DNA from: Candidatus Paceibacterota bacterium
Lineage (GTDB): Bacteria; Patescibacteriota; Minisyncoccia; Phycocordibacterales; WO2-35-19
Length of the DNA: 37,262 nt
NCBI GenBank assembly: GCA_036517255.1
Contig: DATDXE010000004.1
Location: 94,543 to 131,804, forward strand
Reading direction: 5' to 3'
The notes below the pieces were generated by a model. That model made no database searches. It was not told where the DNA came from and was given only the letters and a program-made list of their open reading frames with translations. Position numbers and translations under genes: made by a program. Shown in pieces: positions 32,772 through 37,262 of this stretch (within the stretch, counting starts at the first letter, position 1; every line of letters starts with the position of its first letter).

Positions 32772-33182
32772 TTAGACCGGTGAGGCGAAGCGGTTCACTG
32801 GAAGAACCCAGTACCACGTGTTCGCTGTCTCCCTCTTGGCTCTTTCCTCAGCATTTTCGCGTTTAGCATAAGCTTCGGTAGCAAACCAGGAGGTCGGAGC
32901 GAACTGTCCATCGTAGGTCTGAGACGCTTGCACCAGAACGAAAATCTGTTCTGGTAGAGTTTCCTCTTTGCGAGTATCCCACACACTACATTCTTCGCTC
33001 CAGATGTGCGCCGGTCGAGGACTGTCATTGAAGCCTTGCGGGGCTTTCTCTTTTCTTTCTCCCTCTGCCCAGAACCGTGCACTCATCTTGGGATACTCCG
33101 GCTTACGCATGCATTTATAGTCAGAATCCAAACGAACACTGACCAAAATCTGCTTTTGCTCTCCGTATGTAACGTTGCTCAT
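32772..33182 (-). CDS. hypothetical protein, last gene of the hairpin-leader operon
   Basis: ATG 33182 (MSNVTYGEQKQILVSVRLDSD) has AAGGAG six bases upstream. A longer frame starting at 33260 with MGAIPMFFEF is only the translation of the conserved intergenic hairpin and is rejected. 136 residues, tryptophan-rich, soluble, mixed alpha/beta: FWAEGERKEKAPQGF, IFVLVQASQTYDGQFAPTSWFATEAYAKREN, then ANTWYWVLPV. No family recognised. Confidence 0.75.
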   Translation of the reverse strand: MSNVTYGEQKQILVSVRLDSDYKCMRKPEYPKMSARFWAEGERKEKAPQGFNDSPRPAHIWSEECSVWDTRKEETLPEQIFVLVQASQTYDGQFAPTSWFATEAYAKRENAEERAKRETANTWYWVLPVNRFASPV

Positions 33183-33202
33183 TGTCATCTCCTTATTCCA
33201 TG

Positions 33203-33258
33203 TCTGCCAATACTGGTCAGAGCTTACAGGAAATTCAAAGAACATCGGGATTGCTCCC
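33203..33258 (-). promoter_or_regulatory. intergenic RNA module 1
   Basis: Hairpin TCTGACCAGTATTGGCAGA (33203-33221, read on the minus strand) just before the Shine-Dalgarno. Upstream of it are GTTCTTTG and GGGA-GCAA-TCCC (33247-33258), a GNRA-capped hairpin, which can instead pair as part of GCTCCCACTAAAA/TTTTAGTGGGAGC. The outer pair is U-A where other copies have C-G. Confidence 0.7.
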
Positions 33259-33331
33259 ACTAAAACATTCTTAATAAAAATATTTTAGTGGGAGCCCGAT
33301 CCGAAGATCGGGCGCCTGCACAAGCAGGACT

Positions 33332-33556
33332 TTAAACTCTCGGCTTACCAACAACCGCGTAGTGATTGGTTCTCTCGCGGTTAATGCCAAAATCGAAGGC
33401 GGTGTGGGTAATCATGGTTATGAGTTCCCATCCATCCGCCAGATAGCGATTGAGTTCCGCTTCTGCCGGTTTTCGATCTTTCTCGTCAGCGCGTCGAGCA
33501 CTGTTATCAATTGGAAAATCCAATGTCTTAACTTCCGAATACTTTCCGTTCGTCAT
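33332..33556 (-). CDS. DUF4177/DUF1737-like small protein
   Basis: ATG 33556 (MTNGKYSEVKTLDFPID) lies six bases after AAGGAG. 74 residues: a strand, a charged helix ending in LNRYLADGWELITMI, and a last strand with NHYAVVGKP. Strand-helix-(L/A)-x-x-GWEL-strand is the pattern of DUF4177/DUF1737 small proteins. Their function is unknown. Third gene of the operon. Confidence 0.72.
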   Translation of the reverse strand: MTNGKYSEVKTLDFPIDNSARRADEKDRKPAEAELNRYLADGWELITMITHTAFDFGINRERTNHYAVVGKPRV

Positions 33557-33575
33557 TGCTATCTCCTTATCCCTA

Positions 33576-33631
33576 CCTGCCAATACTGGTCAGGGTTTAT
33601 GGGATTTCAAAGAACTTCTGGGATTGCTCCC
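33576..33631 (-). promoter_or_regulatory. intergenic RNA module 2
   Basis: Hairpin CCTGACCAGTATTGGCAGG (33576-33594, minus strand), GTTCTTTG upstream and GGGA-GCAA-TCCC (33620-33631). Same spacing as module 1. Farther upstream toward the previous stop, GCCGAACA/TGTTCGGC and an A/T-rich CAGAGAAAA.../TTTTCTG stem occupy about 33640-33700. Confidence 0.7.
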
Positions 33632-33765
33632 ACCGCAGAAAACTTTTTCAAATTTTCTCTGGTAGAAGCCGAACATTTGTTCGGCACCTACGTGGCAGGA
33701 TTTAGAATCTTTTCGTGTCACATTTTTGGAGACATCAGGGGTTCCAACCCTTACTTTGCTTTCCT

Positions 33766-34050
33766 CTACTTCATGAGTTTGTAGCACACCGCAAAGAAGT
33801 CTCGGTGGTACACGTAGCAACTTTTGCTTCCCGGTATCTTCCACCCTTCGGCGAATGCGAAATTGTCCGTTATGGTCAGCATTTCTGCTTCCACATCCTT
33901 CGGATCAATCCCATATCCTTTCAGGATTTCGGCAACCTTGTCGACAACTTCTTGTGTGCCATTTCCGCACACCATGCAGCCGTTTCCGGCTACGAGATCG
34001 TTGACTTGGTCTTGCAACTCGTGAAAGCTATTACCTTTTTGTGTGAACAT
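33766..34050 (-). CDS. hypothetical protein, second gene of the hairpin-leader operon
   Basis: ATG 34050 (MFTQKGNSFHELQDQ) chosen because AAAAGGAG lies just ahead; longer in-frame starts run through the Shine-Dalgarno and the hairpin. 94 residues: helix, then VAGNGCMVCGNGTQEVVDKVAEILKGYG, with a CxxC pair that might bind metal, then AEGWKIPGSKSCYVYHRDFFAVCY. Four cysteines in all. No family recognised. Confidence 0.7.
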   Translation of the reverse strand: MFTQKGNSFHELQDQVNDLVAGNGCMVCGNGTQEVVDKVAEILKGYGIDPKDVEAEMLTITDNFAFAEGWKIPGSKSCYVYHRDFFAVCYKLMK

Positions 34051-34069
34051 TTCAAACTCCTTTTCCATA

Positions 34070-34135
34070 CCTCCCAATACTGGTGAGGGTTTAGAGGAAA
34101 GTGGTTTTCTTACAAAGAACTTTGGGATTGCTCCC
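34070..34135 (-). promoter_or_regulatory. intergenic RNA module 3
   Basis: Hairpin CCTCACCAGTATTGGGAGG (34070-34088, minus strand): the fourth pair is C-G where other copies have G-C, a compensatory change. Upstream TTCTTTG and GGGA-GCAA-TCCC (34124-34135). Then an A/T-rich CACTCAAGTTTT/AAAACTTAAGTG stem, GGGAGAG/CTCTCCC and CCTGT/ACAGG hairpins toward the previous stop (to about 34205). Confidence 0.72.
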
Positions 34136-34220
34136 ACTTAAGTTTTCAAAATTTAAAAACTTGAGTGGAAGCGGGAGAGCAGACTCTCCCGACCTGTTCG
34201 TCACAGGATTTGTGTCGGAC

Positions 34221-34805
34221 TTAAAACTTCAAGTCCTTGAACTTCATTGATGTTGCGCCACGGCGACCCTCAAACCATACTTGGATAATGTCAGTTGATC
34301 CTCGGGTGAACGGCTCATAGATGTCAACCACGAGACCTCTTGTTCCCTCAGGGATACTGAATCGTCCGTTTGAGGCAACCATGTCGCCGACCCTAACTTT
34401 GTCACCCACACCAGAATTGTTTTCGGCGGCCACGATTGATCCCCACTCCTTGTGAATGATTATGCCGTGGCAATCGATCAATTCTTTCTCTGGTGGGTTA
34501 CCGTCGCCGAGAAGTTCGAGTTTGCCCTTGCGAGCTTTGGTGTCGTAACACCCTTTCACTCGATGCTTCAGAACTTCATCGGGACCGTCAACCACAGTGC
34601 CTTCGAATTTCCAGGCTTCGCACGATCCTTGTTCCTGTTTGATCGATGGAATGATGACATGCACGTTCACCGTGCGATTCTCACCAGTCCAGTCTTCAAT
34701 CAGAAGCATGACTTCGCGTCCGGGTTCATGATCGCGATCAAAGACCGCTAACATCAGATCCCACTTGGAAGGTCCACCTACGATATTCAATGATTTAGTT
34801 GCCAT
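34221..34805 (-). CDS. hypothetical protein, first gene of the hairpin-leader operon
   Basis: 194 residues from ATG 34805 with AAAGGAG seven bases upstream. Mostly beta: MLAVFDRDHEPGREVMLLIEDW, VNVHVIIPSIKQEQ, VEGTVVDGP-like strands, and a C-terminal barrel-like part VGDMVASNGRFSIPEGTRGLVVDIYEPFTRGSTDIIQVWFEG that reads like an SH3/KOW-type barrel. No membrane segment. No family recognised. Behind the strongest promoter of the window. Confidence 0.75.
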   Translation of the reverse strand: MATKSLNIVGGPSKWDLMLAVFDRDHEPGREVMLLIEDWTGENRTVNVHVIIPSIKQEQGSCEAWKFEGTVVDGPDEVLKHRVKGCYDTKARKGKLELLGDGNPPEKELIDCHGIIIHKEWGSIVAAENNSGVGDKVRVGDMVASNGRFSIPEGTRGLVVDIYEPFTRGSTDIIQVWFEGRRGATSMKFKDLKF

Positions 34806-34829
34806 TCGACAACTCCTTTTTTCAATGTG

Positions 34830-34848
34830 CCTGCCAATACTGGTCAGG
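34830..34848 (-). promoter_or_regulatory. 5'-UTR hairpin of the four-gene operon
   Basis: CCTGACCAGTATTGGCAGG on the minus strand: CCUG/CAGG and CCA/UGG pairs, one bulged A, loop GUAU. Lies between the promoter start point (about 34857) and the Shine-Dalgarno. Confidence 0.75.
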
Positions 34849-34863
34849 ACTTATCTACCCTCT

Positions 34864-34892
34864 ATTATACACCCATTTGGACTTCCTGTCAA
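34864..34892 (-). promoter_or_regulatory. consensus promoter of the four-gene operon
   Basis: Minus strand TTGACA (34887-34892), 17-nt spacer, TATAAT (34864-34869); ATGGGTG before the -10 box. Confidence 0.9.
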
Positions 34893-34905
34893 GCACAAAA
34901 CGAGC

Positions 34906-34930
34906 AAGGTTTTAAGCCGTTAAAACCCTT
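34906..34930. promoter_or_regulatory. palindrome between divergent promoters
   Basis: AAGGTTTTAA-GCCG-TTAAAACC (34906-34927), extended by CTT, lies between the -35 boxes of the minus-strand operon and the plus-strand DUF2806 gene, the expected place for a shared operator. Confidence 0.55.
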
Positions 34931-34957
34931 TGAAAATAGGGGTAAAAGTGGTATGAT
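34930..34957 (+). promoter_or_regulatory. promoter of the DUF2806/wHTH gene pair
   Basis: TTGAAA (34930-34935), 16-nt spacer, TATGAT (34952-34957); the start at about 34964 gives a leader of about 9 nt. Confidence 0.6.
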
Positions 34958-34972
34958 TTGAGTATTAAATTT

Positions 34973-35851
34973 ATGGGCATCAAAGATATAACAGGACTAG
35001 AAAAACCACTTCAAAAACTTATTGAAGTTTTTGCGGAAGGACTTGGCGAAACAGCTAATGCAGTTTTAAAACTTGATGCAAAGAAAATTAAAAGAATCGG
35101 AGAAGCCGAAGCAGAAGTTGAGAAAACAAAAATAATAAAAAAGGCGGAAGCAAATGTGGAAGTCTTTGAAATTTTTAAGCGTGCTGAAAAACGATTTGCA
35201 CTTGAACAATATAATAAACAAATAAACCTGGAGAATGTTTTTGTCGGGGCAAAAGAAAATTTGGAAGGAAAAGAAGTCTCTGATCAACCCGTAGACAAGG
35301 ATTGGGCTTTCCGATTTATGAATATTGCTCAAGATATTAGCCGTGAGGATATGCAAAAAATACTTTCAAAGATTTTAGCGGAGGAAATAAAAAAACCAAA
35401 CACATTTTCTTTGCGCACTTTAGATTTTATAAAAAACTTAAGTAAACCAGACTTATTTTTGTTTAAAAAAATTGCGTTAATTACTAGTCATGACTTTATA
35501 GTGCACCTTACTAAGGGTAACGCAAACGAAGGTTTCTTTAATATTTCTTATAGTGAAATTATGCAAATGATTGAAATTGGTTTTGTGCAATCAAGCCTCT
35601 CTACTATTTTAAAATTAAATGATGTTCCTGTTGATAGAATATATCCACTAGTTCTAAAAAATGGTAACTATACTTTTAAATTTACAGAAGAACAGAAAGG
35701 GGTGACATTACCAGTTTTACAACTAACCCTAATTGGTAAAGAGATATCTTCTCTAATAGAAATTGAAGATGGCGACGATAAAATTATTACGAAGTATCTT
35801 CAAGAAATAGAAGAATTTTGGAAAACTAAAAAACTTGAATTAATAAATTAA
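34973..35851 (+). CDS. DUF2806 domain protein
   Basis: 292 residues from ATG 34973; a TTG at 34958 overlaps the -10 zone and is rejected. N-terminal amphipathic helix, a long charged helical segment rich in A/E/K, then DKDWAFRFMNIAQDISREDMQKILSKILAEEIKKPNTFSLRTLDFIKNLSKPDLFLFKKIA, the diagnostic DUF2806 motif (ISxEDMQxxxxxILAxExxxPxxFSxRTL), and a C-terminal part ending LPVLQLTLIGKEISSL. DUF2806 proteins occur on prophages and islands; function unknown. No transmembrane segment. The next gene begins 1 nt after its stop. Confidence 0.85.
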   Translation: MGIKDITGLEKPLQKLIEVFAEGLGETANAVLKLDAKKIKRIGEAEAEVEKTKIIKKAEANVEVFEIFKRAEKRFALEQYNKQINLENVFVGAKENLEGKEVSDQPVDKDWAFRFMNIAQDISREDMQKILSKILAEEIKKPNTFSLRTLDFIKNLSKPDLFLFKKIALITSHDFIVHLTKGNANEGFFNISYSEIMQMIEIGFVQSSLSTILKLNDVPVDRIYPLVLKNGNYTFKFTEEQKGVTLPVLQLTLIGKEISSLIEIEDGDDKIITKYLQEIEEFWKTKKLELIN

Positions 35852-35852
35852 T

Positions 35853-36539
35853 ATGTCAGACGAAGAAACCACACAACCATCACCTGAACCAACAACTTCA
35901 CCGGAAAACCCAATTTCTGAACCTAACCCTGTACCTGTAAGCCCCCAAGAGCTTACGGTAGAAGCACCTATCCAGCCGACAGAATCTACTTCTGTCGAAG
36001 TATTACCTGTGGCCCCAGAAACTCCTGCAAACCCCGAAAGTGCCGTTCCGGTCACTAATGATATTCCTGCAAATGAGCCGTTAGGACCAGCTCCTGTAGC
36101 TGAAATCCCAAATGAGCCTTTAAACCATACACCAGAGCCAGAAATAACAGCTAACCCAATCAACCCGAATATCACAATCGAAAAGCACGGAAATGACGTA
36201 ACAATTACTGAAGTCATGCAACCAACGGCTCACTCCGAACCCGCAACGGCTCAAATGGCAGGAAATGAGCCGTTAGATCTCGTAGAAGAAGAAAAGGCAA
36301 AAAAGAGAGAAGAAAACCTAAAACTAGCTAACCAAAATAGACAAGACAAAAAGAGAAAGAAAATTGATGCAATTTTAGATTTGTTTGCGAAGCAAACAAA
36401 TCTCACAAACGATGAAGTGGAAAAACTTTTGCATGTCTCCGATGCAACAGCAACAAGATATTTAGAAACTCTGGAAAAAGAAGGAAAAATAAAACAAGTT
36501 GGAAAAACTGGAAAGGGGGTAATGTACGAAAAAATCTGA
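35853..36539 (+). CDS. proline-rich protein with C-terminal winged helix
   Basis: 228 residues. Residues 1-130 are disordered and rich in P, E and T with degenerate repeats containing NEPL (three times). A charged helix (VEEEKAKKREENLKLAN) leads to a winged-HTH of the DeoR/MarR type at about 170-228 (KKIDAILDLFAKQTNLTNDEVEKLLHVSDATATRYLETLEKEGKIKQVGKTGKGVMY). A DNA-binding regulator with a long flexible arm; it may act on the palindrome at 34906. A 31-nt palindromic repeat lies inside the coding sequence. Confidence 0.78.
   Translation: MSDEETTQPSPEPTTSPENPISEPNPVPVSPQELTVEAPIQPTESTSVEVLPVAPETPANPESAVPVTNDIPANEPLGPAPVAEIPNEPLNHTPEPEITANPINPNITIEKHGNDVTITEVMQPTAHSEPATAQMAGNEPLDLVEEEKAKKREENLKLANQNRQDKKRKKIDAILDLFAKQTNLTNDEVEKLLHVSDATATRYLETLEKEGKIKQVGKTGKGVMYEKI
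36245..36275 (+). repeat. 31-nt palindromic element inside the wHTH gene
   Basis: Arms AACGGCTCA (36245-36253) / TGAGCCGTT (36266-36274). The whole 31 nt is the reverse complement of 37033-37063. It encodes TAQMAGNEPL-type sequence. Confidence 0.8.
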
Positions 36540-36560
36540 TTTTGTTTTTGGGAGAGTCCT

Positions 36561-36596
36561 TGTACACGCGGATGGGAAGGGTGGGTCAAGTGTACA
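36561..36596 (+). other. stem-loop with G-rich loop, copy 2
   Basis: Stem TGTACAC (36561-36567) / GTGTACA (36590-36596); 22-nt loop with GATGGGAAGGGTGGGTCAA. Different stem bases from copy 1 (31109-31141) with the same pairing, and near-identical loop. Directly abuts the large structured element. Confidence 0.65.
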
Positions 36597-36992
36597 CTGA
36601 ATGAGCCCTCGGGCATTTCCGCTATGGCATGGCTGAATATGAGCACCGTCGTTAGTCGAAGTCTCTAAACTCCAAAGCGGAAGCGACACACCAAACTCAA
36701 GGATGAAAATGTGGATGGGGGTTATGCGAGGGCGGACTCCGAAGGTCGGAAAAACGAAGGCAATAAATACAAACTATCACTAAACAAAATAAAGAACTAC
36801 AAACTCAGAATACCACTACGAGGAGGAGCCCGAAGCTGGGGGAAGGATCCTTCCTTCCCCCAAAAGGAGTCGGTGCCCGAGCACCCGCTAGCAAGCGGGA
36901 AGTGCGAGGAAAAGCACCGCACTAAGTAATCTAGGTGCGAGTAGCCATAGCGGAAATGCCCGAGGCGAATGCCGAGGGTTTATCTCATTCAG
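36597..36992 (+). ncRNA. large structured element, about 396 nt, candidate ornate ncRNA
   Basis: Closed by CTGAATGAG (36597-36605) / CTCATTCAG (36984-36992), then a perfect 22-bp helix (36607-36628 with 36944-36965). Inside: GGGGGAAGGA/TCCTTCCCCC with loop TCCT (36838-36861), GGTGC-CCGA-GCACC (36872-36885), CCGCT-AGCA-AGCGG, GTGCG/CGCAC (36902-36922). An 18-nt bulge (36966-36983) carries a second partial complement to the 5' strand (GAATGCCGAGGG). No protein-like frame. Alternatives: a small transposable element with long terminal repeats, or a catalytic intron; no group I or II core was recognised. Confidence 0.6.
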
Positions 36993-37032
36993 ACAGGCCG
37001 ATACAAGAGAAATGACAGAGGCACCTTTTCCT

Positions 37033-37063
37033 TAACGGCTCATTTCCTGCCATTTGAGCCGTT
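37033..37063 (-). repeat. second copy of the 31-nt palindromic element
   Basis: Reverse complement of 36245-36275. Followed by a perfect ACTTCTTC-CTTA-GAAGAAGT hairpin at about 37091-37110. No gene is seen between 36540 and the window end. Confidence 0.8.
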
Positions 37064-37121
37064 AGGCTTCTTGGTTTTTGAATTCCGCTTACTTCTTCCT
37101 TAGAAGAAGTCTGACCCGAGC

Positions 37122-37262
37122 CCCCACCCGCTTCATACCATTTCTAAAAACACCCCCCGCCAAAAAAGAAGAATGATTGCATTTGCGGGTGAGGGCGAGG
37201 GGCAGAACGGCGAGGCTCTGCGAGCCGTGAGCGGAATTCATTTTAGAGTTAAGTGGCGATCC
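37122..37262 (-). repeat. right copy of ~140-bp inverted repeat, cut by window end
   Basis: Reverse complement of 31406-31541 in two exact blocks of 85 and 32 nt. It reaches the last base of the window, so the full length is unknown. Confidence 0.92.

Noticed and set aside
33183-33260. Extended frames beginning MGAIP (also 34051-34137)
   Set aside because: They translate the repeated GGGA-GCAA-TCCC hairpin and leader; the real starts follow Shine-Dalgarno sequences at 33182 and 34050.
33247-34215. Integron attC sites
   Set aside because: Layout is cassette-like, but the R-site consensus RYYYAAC/GTTRRRY pairs are not found at the ends; kept only as an analogy.
36867-36877. Resemblance to the end of a Cas9 tracrRNA (GAGTCGGTGC)
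   Set aside because: A ten-base chance match; no CRISPR array, repeat-anti-repeat or cas gene in the window.
36711-36929. 72-codon plus-strand frame
   Set aside because: It lies within the structured element and covers its hairpins; no family or start signal.
36597-36992. Group II or group I intron
   Set aside because: No domain V-like hairpin with AGC catalytic triad, no GTGYG 5' end and no recognisable group I P7 core; no intron-encoded protein in view.

Overview
The window looks like a chromosomal segment of a Candidate Phyla Radiation (Patescibacteria, Parcubacteria-like) bacterium. The grounds are moderate-to-low GC, dense small genes, tRNAs without encoded CCA, many single-copy small membrane proteins, substrate-binding proteins held by an uncleaved N-terminal membrane segment rather than a lipobox, a shortened release factor 2, and core genes with very short or absent leaders. 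TGA is used as a stop and an RF2 gene is present, so the code is standard bacterial. The taxon is inferred from gene style, not from a marker-gene comparison.

Region 1 (1-7.7 kb, minus strand) is a branched-chain/hydrophobic amino-acid type ABC uptake operon: five substrate-binding protein genes (one cut by the window edge) and both permeases (LivH, LivM). No ATPase gene is visible. A four-helix-bundle (23S rRNA intervening-sequence type) gene with 17-bp inverted repeats sits between the permeases. Region 2 (7.7-10.4 kb) holds two candidate non-coding RNAs with near-consensus promoters and terminators (the second with attenuator-like alternative hairpins), tRNA-Gln, a GIY-YIG gene and three small genes with very strong ribosome-binding sites, one an HNH-like protein without an ordinary start codon.

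Region 3 (10.4-25.3 kb) is mostly core: tRNA-Thr(GGT), a small gene, tRNA-Thr(CGT), prfB, ftsE, ftsX, a secreted lipase-like hydrolase and a membrane protein run as one minus-strand unit. Then come a matrixin-like metalloprotease, a VTT/TVP38 membrane protein, CYTH and ASCH proteins, a small hydrolase, a nucleotide-kinase-like P-loop protein, DoxX, a methyltransferase, DUF1801, a nucleotidyltransferase, peptidase E and cyclopropane-fatty-acid synthase. Region 4 (25.3-28.8 kb) has a DUF305 protein, a second copy of the nucleotidyltransferase bracketed by strings of hairpins that end in copies of the tRNA-Asp 3' end, tRNA-Asp, tRNA-Met and an HTH protein.

Region 5 (28.9-37.26 kb) is accessory DNA. 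A large serine recombinase has its 3' end in a tRNA-Met-like gene; an inverted fragment of the recombinase 3' end lies 2.2 kb away. Then a segment of at least 5.8 kb is bounded by a ~140-bp inverted repeat. It contains an ImmA/IrrE-like protein, a four-gene operon of small unknown proteins in which every gene is preceded by the same RNA hairpin (with compensatory changes between copies), a divergent DUF2806 plus winged-helix gene pair, G-rich stem-loops, and a ~400-nt highly structured element closed by 9-bp and 22-bp perfect helices. This region is the best candidate for an undescribed system.
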